Assembly (NCBI GenBank): GCA_944323285.1 | Contig: CALURV010000033.1 | Span: 1 to 64,000, forward strand | Direction of reading: 5' to 3' | DNA length: 64,000 bases | From: Candidatus Gastranaerophilales bacterium | Lineage (GTDB): Bacteria > Cyanobacteriota > Vampirovibrionia > Gastranaerophilales > Gastranaerophilaceae | Part shown: in pieces, positions 55,973-63,994 of the stretch | How positions within the stretch are numbered: the first letter of the stretch is position 1 | How the letters are laid out: each line of letters begins with the position of its first letter | Translations under genes and position numbers: made by a program | The notes under the pieces: generated by a model | What the model was told of the DNA's origin: nothing | Seen by the model: only the letters and a program-made list of their open reading frames with translations | Database searches by the model: none

Positions 55973-58114
55973 CTACATACTAACTCTGTCTTTAATTTCT
56001 TCCATTTTTGCTTCGTTAAGACGGGTATCACCTTTTACTCTGGAGTAAGAAAGGTAACCATTCATCCTGTCTATTTTTGTTAAATTTCGGCTTCCGCATT
56101 TAGGGCAAACATCCATATTTAATTCCTGATGTCCGCAGTCATCACAATATGATAGAGACAAATTAACTCCTTCATAAAATCCCATTTTCATGGCTCTGTG
56201 AATAAGTGTTTTTATTGCTTCTTTATTGTATGAAATAGGATATTTAACATACTGAATTTTACCGCCGTTCATAAGATTCCAGAATCTGTTTTCCAAATCT
56301 TGTTTTTCTATAGGGCTTATATCTTCGCTAACGTGGCAGTGGAAGCTGTTTGATACATAGCCTCTATCTGAAACATTAGCAACAACCCCATATTTTTCGC
56401 GGAATTGTTTTACTTGTAATCCGCATAAATTTTCAGCAGGTGTGCCGTATAGGGCATATAAATTGCCGTCTTCTTCTTTGAATTCATTTACACGTTTGTT
56501 AATGTATTCCATAACTTCAATAGCGAATTGACCGTCTTCAACAAGTGATTTACCGTTGTAAAGTTGTTGTAATTCGTTTAGAGCGGTAATGCCGAATGAA
56601 GCAGTTGCAGCTTTTAATAAAGGTTTAATTTTATCGTGGAAACCTAAATGACCGCCGTAAAATCCGCCTTCACAATATGCTAACGGGTTTGTTGAAGCTT
56701 TCATTTCTCCTAAGTAATCATAAGTTCTTATATGAATTTTTCTGATTAACTGCAGATAATAATCTAAAACTTCATAAAAATCTTTGCTTTCTTTTTGAGA
56801 TTTTGCATAAATCATAGGCAAATGTAAGCTTATAGCACCTATGTTGAATCTTCCTACAAAAACAGGCACATCATTTTCATCGGCAGGGTACATACCGCCT
56901 CTTTCAAACCAAGGTGATAAGAAAGCTCTGCAGCCCATAGGAGAAATAACTTTTTTGTATTTCTTATAAATACCTGCAACGTAGCCTTCACCTGTTAGTG
57001 ATAACCAATCGGGATACATAGATTTTTGAGAGCATTCAACGCCCACTTCAAATACATCTTCAAGTATACCGCCTTCGCCGTGAAGCGATTCATCGTATAA
57101 AAATACAATTTTAGGGAATAAAACAGGTTTTTTGCAAGTTTTCTTGCCCTGACCGCCTTTTCTTGTATTCAAAGCGGAGATTGAAGCCATTTTTTCATAC
57201 TCGCCTGTACCAAGTCCAAGAGTAATTGTTATGAAAGGATAATCACCTCTTGATGAAGCAACTGTATTAAATTTATATTCCCAGCCTTGGAAACCTTGGT
57301 CAAAATCTGTTTGAACATCTTTTAGGGCTTCTTGTCTTGCTTGTTCAAAAGATAACCCCATAGAAATATAACGTTCATATTGCTTGTTGTAGGTTTTTTC
57401 GGCATAAGGCGCAAGAAGTTTATCTACTTCCGGTACTGTGAAACCGCCGTATTGCTGGCTTGCCGCAGCCATAACAATATCGCCTATTACGTCAAAGGCT
57501 ACTGCCAATGATTTTGGTTCATTATACCAGAGATTGCCCATTTCAAACCCGTCTTTAAGAACAGATGCAACATCAAATAAACAGCAATTCATTGTATCTC
57601 TTCTTGCAGACATGTCATGTATGTAAATATAACCGTCACGAATTGCTTGAAGGTCATCTACTGTTAAGAAAAACTTTTTGTATAATTCTTTATTTAACTG
57701 ATTGAAGATTAAAGAACGTTTTGTTGAAACCAATGCAGAATCGGAGTTTGAGTTTTCTTTATCTCCGATATACATAATTTTTTGGCTTTCTTGATAAACT
57801 TTATCAAGCATTCTAACGAAGTCTTGTTTGTAATTTCTGTAATTTCTATAACTTTGACATACTTTAGGATTTACATTTTCAAGAGCTTCTTCAACAATGT
57901 TATGCATTTCTTGAATGTAAATTTCCGATTTGCCTGTATTTCTAACTTCTTTTTCAACAATAGAACAAATTTCATTCAATTGTTCATCAGAAAAATTGAT
58001 TAAAACACGCATGGCAGATTTTTTAACCGCGTTAACAACCTTAGTTAAATCAAAAGCCTCTTTAGTGCCGTCTTTTTTAATTACATAAAGATTACTCAAT
58101 TCTTCACTGCTCAT
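55973..58114 (-). CDS. nrdD: Anaerobic ribonucleoside-triphosphate reductase (class III)
   Basis: A 713-residue oxygen-sensitive enzyme that makes dNTPs from NTPs. An N-terminal ATP-cone (about 10-100) precedes the alpha/beta barrel. The C-terminal zinc site (CDDCG, CPKCG) and the glycyl-radical segment RMNGYLSY are visible. I chose ATG 58114 because AAAGGG lies upstream; an in-frame upstream start at 58147 has none. Presence with nrdG points to an anaerobic lifestyle. A Fur-type box lies upstream. Confidence 0.95.
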   Translation of the reverse strand: MSSEELSNLYVIKKDGTKEAFDLTKVVNAVKKSAMRVLINFSDEQLNEICSIVEKEVRNTGKSEIYIQEMHNIVEEALENVNPKVCQSYRNYRNYKQDFVRMLDKVYQESQKIMYIGDKENSNSDSALVSTKRSLIFNQLNKELYKKFFLTVDDLQAIRDGYIYIHDMSARRDTMNCCLFDVASVLKDGFEMGNLWYNEPKSLAVAFDVIGDIVMAAASQQYGGFTVPEVDKLLAPYAEKTYNKQYERYISMGLSFEQARQEALKDVQTDFDQGFQGWEYKFNTVASSRGDYPFITITLGLGTGEYEKMASISALNTRKGGQGKKTCKKPVLFPKIVFLYDESLHGEGGILEDVFEVGVECSQKSMYPDWLSLTGEGYVAGIYKKYKKVISPMGCRAFLSPWFERGGMYPADENDVPVFVGRFNIGAISLHLPMIYAKSQKESKDFYEVLDYYLQLIRKIHIRTYDYLGEMKASTNPLAYCEGGFYGGHLGFHDKIKPLLKAATASFGITALNELQQLYNGKSLVEDGQFAIEVMEYINKRVNEFKEEDGNLYALYGTPAENLCGLQVKQFREKYGVVANVSDRGYVSNSFHCHVSEDISPIEKQDLENRFWNLMNGGKIQYVKYPISYNKEAIKTLIHRAMKMGFYEGVNLSLSYCDDCGHQELNMDVCPKCGSRNLTKIDRMNGYLSYSRVKGDTRLNEAKMEEIKDRVSM

Positions 58115-58144
58115 AGTATATCCCTTTATATTAGGCGAAACAAC

Positions 58145-58169
58145 CAAAAAGACGTAAAAACGCTTTTTG
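58145..58169 (-). promoter_or_regulatory. nrdD: Leader hairpin upstream of nrdD
   Basis: On the minus strand, CAAAAAGCGT pairs with ACG(T)CTTTTTG around a four-base loop (10 bp with one bulge), about 30 nt upstream of the nrdD start. Could be a regulatory stem or chance. Confidence 0.35.
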
Positions 58170-58251
58170 ATGAACTACCTTCCCAAATCTCCAAATGTTA
58201 CTTTATTATTTTACAACAAATTTTCATGCCTGTAAATATATAAAATAAAAT

Positions 58252-58266
58252 TGATAATTATTATCA
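58252..58266. promoter_or_regulatory. Fur-type 7-1-7 operator upstream of nrdDG
   Basis: TGATAATTATTATCA is a perfect 7-1-7 inverted repeat equal to the textbook Fur-box core (TGATAATNATTATCA). It lies 138 bp upstream of the nrdD start. Confidence 0.6.
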
Positions 58267-58392
58267 CTTTAAAAAGAGTTACTTAATGCAGAGTTTTTTA
58301 GGTGATTAGTAAGAATAAAATTGATTAATATTTTTACTTTTTTAAATAAGTTTTTAGTGTTGCGTTAAATCTCATGGTAAATATTTAATATG

Positions 58393-58432
58393 TACTTTTC
58401 TCATTGCAGAAAAGTACCAAAAGGCTAGCAAC
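58393..58432 (+). repeat. Repeat B, copy 1
   Basis: TACTTTTCT pairs with AGAAAAGTA around CATTGC, followed by CCAAAAGGCTAGCAAC. A second copy lies at 59456-59495 in the same orientation. Confidence 0.75.
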
Positions 58433-58610
58433 AGGATATTACGTTTCTATTTTGTTAATTTCAACCGGAAGCTTTGTAACTCGGACATTGTCCTCAAGCA
58501 GACAAAGCTTTGATATTGTTTCAATAAACAAAATAACGAAACTCCATATATAGTTGCATTTTTTCTTAACATCAGCTTCATTATGTGTTAGTTTGTGTGA
58601 GAAGTTGTAA

Positions 58611-58829
58611 CTAGCTTTCTTCAAAATTTTTTTCTAATTCGGTAAATTGAATTTGTAGATTATTGAAGTTTTCTTTTAATATATCAATAATATTTTCAAT
58701 ATCAGATTTATAGTATGTATCTTTTTCATATATGAATTCATCAAGAACTTTCATAATGGTATTCATTTTACTTAATATAAACATTATGTCACTTATTTTA
58801 TCTTTTGTTTGGTTTGTTAGATATTCCAT
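58611..58829 (-). CDS. Small helical protein, unknown function
   Basis: A 72-residue, strongly helical, charged protein (likely coiled coil) with AAGGAG 7 bp before the ATG. It is divergent from the XRE gene at 58894. The shared 64-bp gap holds the TCCAGT operator sites, so one regulator may control both. Function is unknown; it could be a partner or target of the regulator. Confidence 0.55.
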   Translation of the reverse strand: MEYLTNQTKDKISDIMFILSKMNTIMKVLDEFIYEKDTYYKSDIENIIDILKENFNNLQIQFTELEKNFEES

Positions 58830-58842
58830 TATTTTCTCCTTA

Positions 58843-58887
58843 ACTGGAAATTATCCAGTAACTTTATGTTAACATATCCAGTAAGAT
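58843..58887 (+). promoter_or_regulatory. Operator and leaderless promoter of first XRE gene
   Basis: An ACTGGA-N5-TCCAGT palindrome (58843-58859) precedes two TATCCAGTAA direct repeats (58852-58861, 58875-58884), 23 bp apart. A -10-like TAAGAT (58882-58887) ends 6 bp before the ATG, so the transcript is probably leaderless. No ribosome site is seen. Confidence 0.55.
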
Positions 58888-58893
58888 AAGTAA

Positions 58894-59112
58894 ATGAATC
58901 TTCAACAATTTTATGTAAAGCTTGGGAAAAGAATAAAAGAACTGCGAGAAGAAAAAGGATATAGCCAACAAATTTTGGCTGAAAAAGCAGATATTAGTAT
59001 AGATTATTTGGGAAAAATTGAAGTAAATATAAATAATCCTGGTCTTAAAAGTGTATTTAAGATAGTAAGAGCATTAGATATTTCTTTTGAGGAATTTTTT
59101 AAAAGTATTTAA
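58894..59112 (+). CDS. XRE-family regulator (HTH), first of tandem pair
   Basis: A 72-residue single-domain HTH_3 repressor (LGKRIKELREEKGYSQQILA core). It is about 57% identical by eye and equal in length, without gaps, to the protein encoded at 59195. It shares with it an operator arrangement and promoter spacing. Probably self-regulating. Confidence 0.85.
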   Translation: MNLQQFYVKLGKRIKELREEKGYSQQILAEKADISIDYLGKIEVNINNPGLKSVFKIVRALDISFEEFFKSI

Positions 59113-59152
59113 AAATGAAAAAAAATAAATACTTAAATAAAACACGGTAATA

Positions 59153-59188
59153 TATCCAGTAAAAATATGTTAATATATCCCATAAAAT
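59153..59188 (+). promoter_or_regulatory. Operator and leaderless promoter of second XRE gene
   Basis: TATCCAGTAA (59153-59162) and TATCCCATAA (59176-59185), again 23 bp apart with TATGTTAA between. TAAAAT (59183-59188) sits 12 bp before the ATG, the same spacing as for the first gene. Confidence 0.55.
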
Positions 59189-59194
59189 TTTTAA

Positions 59195-59413
59195 ATGAGT
59201 TTTGAAAATTTTTATAAAAATTTAGGGAAAAGAATAAAACAGCTAAGAGAGGAAAGGCATCTTACGCAAGAGAAACTTGCAGAATTAGCAGGCATAAGTT
59301 TAGATTATTTAGGCAAGATAGAAATAAGCCTAAATAGACCCGGGTTAATTACATTATTGAAAATATCAAAAGCCCTTGATATCTCTATGGAAGAATTATT
59401 TGAAACATTGTAA
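59195..59413 (+). CDS. XRE-family regulator (HTH), second of tandem pair
   Basis: A 72-residue HTH_3 repressor (LGKRIKQLREERHLTQEKLA) paralogous to the previous gene. Both the coding region and the upstream operator block look duplicated together. No ribosome site is seen before the ATG. Confidence 0.85.
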   Translation: MSFENFYKNLGKRIKQLREERHLTQEKLAELAGISLDYLGKIEISLNRPGLITLLKISKALDISMEELFETL

Positions 59414-59455
59414 TTTGTATTATATATTGGATTTTAACCAAACAATTTTTAATAT

Positions 59456-59495
59456 ATATTTTTTCATTGCAGAAAAGTAGCCAAAGGCTAGCAAC
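59456..59495 (+). repeat. Repeat B, copy 2
   Basis: CATTGCAGAAAAGTA then CCAAAGGCTAGCAAC matches copy 1 at 58393; the left stem arm is degenerate. The two copies bracket the 72-residue gene and both XRE genes. Confidence 0.7.
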
Positions 59496-59528
59496 TTTAT
59501 ATTCTGTTTATATATTTTTATGCATCAC

Positions 59529-59879
59529 TTAATTTTCAATTTTATTTTTCCAATAAGGATTAAAATTATATATTTCATCAAGAGTATTATTAAAATTACC
59601 TTTAAAACAAATAGTTCTGTCATCAATGTAAAGGAAAGAAGGGATTTTAATATTGGTTACATCTTTAAAATATTTATCTAAATCATTTTTAATTAGCCAT
59701 TTTGAAGCTAGTAAAAGATTTCTGCTGGTAAAAAGATATAGTTCAAAATCAACAGAAAGAGATTTAACAAACTCTTTAGCTCCAAGTTTTAAGTCAGGAA
59801 TGTAATTTTCATCAAAGTTGTCATTGCCGTATTGGTTTAATACTCCGTCTAAATCAATAAGAATTTTTCTCCTGCTCAT
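59529..59879 (-). CDS. Small HAD-superfamily hydrolase-like protein
   Basis: A 116-residue protein. Motif I is DLDGVL (nucleophile D9 and acid D11), motif II is TSR, and IDDR near residue 85 may be motif IV. It lacks a large cap domain and is shorter than typical HAD phosphatases. Substrate unknown. It is divergent from the third XRE gene. Confidence 0.65.
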   Translation of the reverse strand: MSRRKILIDLDGVLNQYGNDNFDENYIPDLKLGAKEFVKSLSVDFELYLFTSRNLLLASKWLIKNDLDKYFKDVTNIKIPSFLYIDDRTICFKGNFNNTLDEIYNFNPYWKNKIEN

Positions 59880-59901
59880 AAAAAATTACACCTATTTATT
59901 G

Positions 59902-59936
59902 CTAGTGTCACTAGTTGTAGATAATGCTAGTATAGC
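59902..59936. promoter_or_regulatory. Palindromes upstream of third XRE gene
   Basis: CTAGTG-T-CACTAG (59902-59914) and GCTA-GTA-TAGC (59926-59936) lie in the 70-bp divergent gap. They are likely operator sites; they differ from the TCCAGT sites of the tandem pair. Confidence 0.5.
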
Positions 59937-59949
59937 TAACAATTAAAAA

Positions 59950-60165
59950 ATGAACAAGCCTTTTTTAGAGAAATTAGCGAAGAGATTAAAGACGATTAGA
60001 AAAGAGAAAAAATTAACTCAAGATGATATAGGGGTTAATGGTGTTTCAAGAGCTATGATAAGTTTAATAGAGCTTGCAAAAACAGATGTAACTGTATCAA
60101 AATTAAAAATTATTGCAGATAACTTAGGTGTTGAAGTTAAAGACTTGTTTGATTTTAAAGACTGA
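59950..60165 (+). CDS. XRE-family regulator (HTH), third
   Basis: A 71-residue HTH_3 protein (LAKRLKTIRKEKKLTQDDIG). It is less like the tandem pair, and resembles restriction-modification controller proteins in size only; no such system is adjacent. The start lacks a ribosome site. Confidence 0.82.
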   Translation: MNKPFLEKLAKRLKTIRKEKKLTQDDIGVNGVSRAMISLIELAKTDVTVSKLKIIADNLGVEVKDLFDFKD

Positions 60166-60171
60166 ATTTAA

Positions 60172-60255
60172 TTGATTATTATTACTAGAATTAAACTAAC
60201 CCAAATTGCAGATTACTTTGAAATATCTATAAAAGATTTATTTAAAATATTATAA
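60172..60255 (+). pseudogene. C-terminal remnant of an XRE regulator
   Basis: The frame from 60172 gives 27 codons ending IKLTQIADYFEISIKDLFKIL. This aligns with the last ~20 residues of the neighbouring regulators (KLKIIADNLGVEVKDLF, KISKALDISMEELF). The HTH is missing. It lies 6 bp after the third XRE stop. Confidence 0.55.
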
Positions 60256-60299
60256 TTTATATTCAAGTATCTTTAAAATTAACAACTCTACACGACTAA

Positions 60300-60328
60300 T
60301 TGCCAAAAATGTACATATATTCTAAAAT
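60300..60328 (+). promoter_or_regulatory. Promoter for leaderless oppB-type gene
   Basis: TTGCCA (60300-60305), a 17-bp spacer and TAAAAT (60323-60328) place the start of transcription at or near the ATG (60335). No ribosome site lies between. Confidence 0.6.
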
Positions 60329-60334
60329 TAGCGT

Positions 60335-61303
60335 ATGAATTTAATTGGATATGTTATAAAAAGAATTTTTCAAACAATACCTTTGTTATTTTTAGTATCA
60401 ATAATCAGCTTCTTTTTAATTAGGTTAGCGCCGGTTGATCCTTTAGCAGAGCTAAAATTGAACCCTTCTATTACTCAAGAAACTTTAGATTATGAAGTGC
60501 AAAGGTTAGGGCTTGATAAGCCTATTATTGTTCAATATGGTTTATGGCTAAAAAGCTTTATTAAAGGAGATATGGGCTATTGCACTACAGGAGAAAAGGT
60601 TGCCGATAAATTAATGGAGCGAATTCCAAACACTCTTTTATTAACAGGTTTTGTTATTTTCTTTACCTGGATGGTGGGAATACCGCTTGGTATTGTTGCG
60701 GCTTTGCATTGGCGAAAGCCTATAGACAGGTTATTAACTATATTTTCCAGTATAGGTATGGCTATACCTTCGTTCTTTTTCGCTTTATTGTTATTAATCT
60801 TTGCGGTAAAAACAGGCTGGTTTCCTACAGGCGGGCTTACAAGCTACAATTATTCAGAGATGAATGCTTTTCAGAAAATCATTGATATTTTGCATCATCT
60901 TGTATTACCAGTTGTTGTTTTATTTACTATTTCTCTATCCGGTTTACAAAGGCAGATGAGGGGTAATCTGCTTGATGTTTTGCAGTCTGATTATGTTAAA
61001 TTCGCCAGAGCAAAAGGCTTAAGCGAAACAAAAGTTATATATAAACACGCACTTCGTAATGCAATAAACCCTATGGTTACATTACTTGGCTTTGAATTTG
61101 CCTCGTTATTAAGCGGTGCGGCTTTAACAGAGTACGTTTTTCAATACCCCGGGCTGGGGCGTTTAATTCTTGAAGCTGTTATGAAATCTGATATAAACCT
61201 TGTTATGGCTTCATTAATGATTGGTACTATAATGCTTGTTATTGGCAATCTTCTTGCAGATATTCTCTTAAAGCTTGTTGATCCGAGAGTGGAGGTTGCT
61301 TAA
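60335..61303 (+). CDS. ABC transporter permease, DppB/OppB type
   Basis: A 322-residue inner-membrane permease with six TM helices. The N-terminal segment and the EAA-like loop (VKFARAKGLSETKVIYKHAL) are typical. It should form the channel of a peptide/nickel importer with the next gene. The stop overlaps the next ATG by one base (TAATG). Confidence 0.9.
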   Translation: MNLIGYVIKRIFQTIPLLFLVSIISFFLIRLAPVDPLAELKLNPSITQETLDYEVQRLGLDKPIIVQYGLWLKSFIKGDMGYCTTGEKVADKLMERIPNTLLLTGFVIFFTWMVGIPLGIVAALHWRKPIDRLLTIFSSIGMAIPSFFFALLLLIFAVKTGWFPTGGLTSYNYSEMNAFQKIIDILHHLVLPVVVLFTISLSGLQRQMRGNLLDVLQSDYVKFARAKGLSETKVIYKHALRNAINPMVTLLGFEFASLLSGAALTEYVFQYPGLGRLILEAVMKSDINLVMASLMIGTIMLVIGNLLADILLKLVDPRVEVA

Positions 61304-62400
61304 TGGCTAAAATTCAGGATATCAATTTTGTACATAAAGAAAATTTGCTAAAGCTTGTTTTAAAAGATAAATTTGCAAGGTGTGCGTTTTTTGTTCTTGT
61401 TTTTCTTTATTTAGCGGTGTTTCTTGCTTCGTTTATAAGCCCTTATTCAAAGGATTATTCAAACAGAGATAAAGCATATTGTCCGCCTTCTAAAATTTAT
61501 ATTATTAATGAAAAAGGAAAATTATCATTTCCCTATACTTACAATTACATAAGATTCTTTGATAAAGAAAATTTTCAAACAAAATATATTGAAGACAGAA
61601 CTCATAAGTATAAAGTAAGTTATTTCACAAAAGGTGAAAAATATAAGTTATTCGGATTTATTCCTTTTGACAGGCATTTTTATAATGTTGAAAAGGGTGG
61701 AGAATTATATCTTTTAGGTACTGATATTAACGGAAGAGATAATTTTTCACGCTTGTTATATGGTGGTCAAATATCGCTTACTATAGGATTTCTTGCTCTG
61801 CTTGTTTCGTTTCCGCTGGGTATGATATATGGCGGAATATCGGGCTATTTGGGCGGTAAAACAGATTTTATTATGATGCGTATTGCAGAAGCTATAATGT
61901 CTATTCCCAGTTTTTATCTGCTTATTATATTAGCCTCAATTTTGCCTGCTAATATGACCAGTGTTCAGCGTTTTACATTAATTGTGCTTATACTTGCATT
62001 AATCGGCTGGGCCGGCTTTTCAAGAGTTGTTAGAGGTATGGTGCTTTCAATAAAGAAAAAAGAATTTGTTATTGCTTCTGAAGCACTTGGGGCTTCTAAT
62101 TTAAGAACAATTGTACGTCATATTCTGCCTCAGACTTTAAGTTATGTTATTGTAGCTATGACTTTAAGCGTTCCTTCGTTTATTCTTTCAGAATCAGGTT
62201 TAAGTTTCCTCGGGCTCGGTATTCAACAGCCTGATGCAAGCTGGGGAAATATGCTTAAAGAAGCGCAGGAGTTCATTAATATTGTTTCGCGTCCTTGGTT
62301 ATTAACTCCCGGTTTCTTAATTTTTGTTGCAGTTTTATCTTTTAACCTGATTGGTGATACAATTAGAGATGCAGTGGATCCTAATAGTAAGGAAAGATAA
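61303..62400 (+). CDS. ABC transporter permease, DppC/OppC type
   Basis: A 365-residue permease. The DINGRDNFSRLLYGGQISL segment and EAA loop (IASEALGASNLRTIVRHILP) are diagnostic. The periplasmic part after TM1 (about 45-140) is longer than in most DppC proteins. No binding protein or ATPase gene follows in the window. Confidence 0.9.
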   Translation: MAKIQDINFVHKENLLKLVLKDKFARCAFFVLVFLYLAVFLASFISPYSKDYSNRDKAYCPPSKIYIINEKGKLSFPYTYNYIRFFDKENFQTKYIEDRTHKYKVSYFTKGEKYKLFGFIPFDRHFYNVEKGGELYLLGTDINGRDNFSRLLYGGQISLTIGFLALLVSFPLGMIYGGISGYLGGKTDFIMMRIAEAIMSIPSFYLLIILASILPANMTSVQRFTLIVLILALIGWAGFSRVVRGMVLSIKKKEFVIASEALGASNLRTIVRHILPQTLSYVIVAMTLSVPSFILSESGLSFLGLGIQQPDASWGNMLKEAQEFINIVSRPWLLTPGFLIFVAVLSFNLIGDTIRDAVDPNSKER

Positions 62401-62403
62401 TAC

Positions 62404-63117
62404 ATGAGTGATATTTTAAGCTATTTGTTTATTAATGATGCTAATATTTTAATGAGAATAATTTTCGCTATTATTTTAGGTTCTATAATAGGCTTGGAAC
62501 GTGAATTGACAAATAAAGCGGCAGGGCTTAGAACTCAAATATTAGTTTGTTTGGGCTCTTGCTTGTTTACTATTCTTTCCATATATGGGTTTTCAACAGC
62601 AGTAACTTTATATCCGATAGGTGACCCATCTAGAGTTGCCGCTCAAATAATTACAGGTATTGGTTTTATTGGTGCAGGTACTGTTTTAAGACAAGGGCTT
62701 ACTGTTACAGGGCTCACTACAGCTTCTACTTTATGGATTGTAGCTGCTATTGGTATGGCTTGCGGCTGCGGTAAGTTTAGTCTTGCTTTTGTTTCTACTA
62801 TTCTTGCTGTTGCTGTTCTTGTTCTTATTAGAACTTTTGAAGTTAAAATTATGCCGCGTAACCTTAAACATCTTAGAAAAATTAAAATATCTTTTGTTTG
62901 CAAATATGATGATTACGAAGAAATCTATAAAAAATTAAATGAAATGTTTCCTGATGTACTTGATTATAACCATAAAACCGTTGACGAAGAAGCAGATAAA
63001 CTTAAAGTTAATGCTAAAATTTTCTCAAGTGAGAAAAATCCTGTTCTTCAAATATATAAACAGCTTGATAATATGAATAATATACAATCGGTTAGTGTAA
63101 AAGAAATCTTTGATTAA
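62404..63117 (+). CDS. MgtC/SapB-family membrane protein
   Basis: A 237-residue protein. Hydrophobic helices with GSIIGLERELTNKAAGLRTQ and GIGFIGAGTVLRQG are family hallmarks, followed by an ACT-like C-terminal domain. Roles include Mg homeostasis and acid tolerance. It starts 3 bp after oppC. Confidence 0.88.
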   Translation: MSDILSYLFINDANILMRIIFAIILGSIIGLERELTNKAAGLRTQILVCLGSCLFTILSIYGFSTAVTLYPIGDPSRVAAQIITGIGFIGAGTVLRQGLTVTGLTTASTLWIVAAIGMACGCGKFSLAFVSTILAVAVLVLIRTFEVKIMPRNLKHLRKIKISFVCKYDDYEEIYKKLNEMFPDVLDYNHKTVDEEADKLKVNAKIFSSEKNPVLQIYKQLDNMNNIQSVSVKEIFD

Positions 63118-63139
63118 TTATTCAAAAAAATGTTATAAT
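63110..63139 (+). promoter_or_regulatory. Possible promoter for PlsC-like gene
   Basis: TTGATT (63110-63115) and TATAAT (63134-63139) with an 18-bp spacer, before the ATG at 63161. Confidence 0.45.
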
Positions 63140-63160
63140 CAAATTGGATTAAGGATTAGT

Positions 63161-63994
63161 ATGCAAAAGACAGAAAGATTATATTCAGATATTCCGCCAA
63201 CAAGACTCAGAAATAGGAGAGAAAAATTTAGAAAAGCTCAAAACCTGCCTTTCTGGACTTGGCTTGCTGATAGAGTATTTTTTAGAATGTTGAGCCATAG
63301 ATTTTATGCGCTTCGTATAAAAAATCTGGAAGCTTTTAATGAAAAAAGAAATAAAAATTTTCCTTGTATAATTTATGCTCCGCATAATAATTGGTGGGAC
63401 GGTATTGTCGGCTATAATCTTATGAGACGTGCTTTCCATGTTCGGCCAAGAATGATGATTGAAGAAATGAACAGATTCCCGCTTTTTGCTTTAATCGGTG
63501 CTTTCCCTGTTAATAAAGCATCGGCACAGGAAGCTATGATTTCTTTAAAATATATTGTTGATGATTTAAAAGAACCTGATATGGGGTTCTGGATTTTCCC
63601 GCAAGGAATTGTCAGACCGCCAAATTTTAGACCTATTGAATTTCAAACAGGACTTGCTTATGTTGCTCAAAATGTTGCTAAAAAACACGGCGGAGTTAAC
63701 TTAATTCCTCTTGCTGTTAATTATACTTTCTTGCGAGAAGATAGACCTGAATGTCTTGCTCAGGTAGGTGAACCTATTATTATTACTGCTGAAAACTGCA
63801 AGTTTGACAGGCATGAGTTTACTAATAAAATTCAAAAAGAATTTGAAGAATTATGCGATGAACAGCTCCATTCTTTCTCTAAAGGTGAAGTAACAGGTTA
63901 TGAATATGTATTCAGACAAGATCTTCCTTGGAATAGAAAACTGGAGAAAAAACTTAAAAAAATCGCACTTGAAAATGTTGATGAACCTGTTTAG
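63161..63994 (+). CDS. 1-acyl-glycerol-3-phosphate acyltransferase-like (PlsC family)
   Basis: A 277-residue protein. The catalytic H-x4-D motif is APHNNWWDG, and FPQGIVRPP matches the third acyltransferase block (Glu of FPEG is Gln). No TM is obvious. I chose ATG 63161 (AAGGA 6 bp upstream) over an in-frame ATG at 63110 that overlaps the previous gene. It would add an acyl chain in phospholipid or glycolipid synthesis. The window ends 6 bp after the stop. Confidence 0.82.
   Translation: MQKTERLYSDIPPTRLRNRREKFRKAQNLPFWTWLADRVFFRMLSHRFYALRIKNLEAFNEKRNKNFPCIIYAPHNNWWDGIVGYNLMRRAFHVRPRMMIEEMNRFPLFALIGAFPVNKASAQEAMISLKYIVDDLKEPDMGFWIFPQGIVRPPNFRPIEFQTGLAYVAQNVAKKHGGVNLIPLAVNYTFLREDRPECLAQVGEPIIITAENCKFDRHEFTNKIQKEFEELCDEQLHSFSKGEVTGYEYVFRQDLPWNRKLEKKLKKIALENVDEPV

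Larger units (their letters stand above)
58148..58610. other. Gene-poor stretch between nrdD and the small regulators
   Basis: The stretch holds the nrdD leader (hairpin and Fur-type box) and repeat-B copy 1 (58393-58432). A 61-codon minus-strand frame (58439-58624, TTG start) occupies the rest but has no good start site or family, so I do not call it a gene. Confidence 0.5.

Noticed and set aside
58439-58624. 61-codon minus-strand frame after repeat B copy 1
   Set aside because: TTG start without a ribosome site, no family, partly in a gene-poor region; left uncalled.
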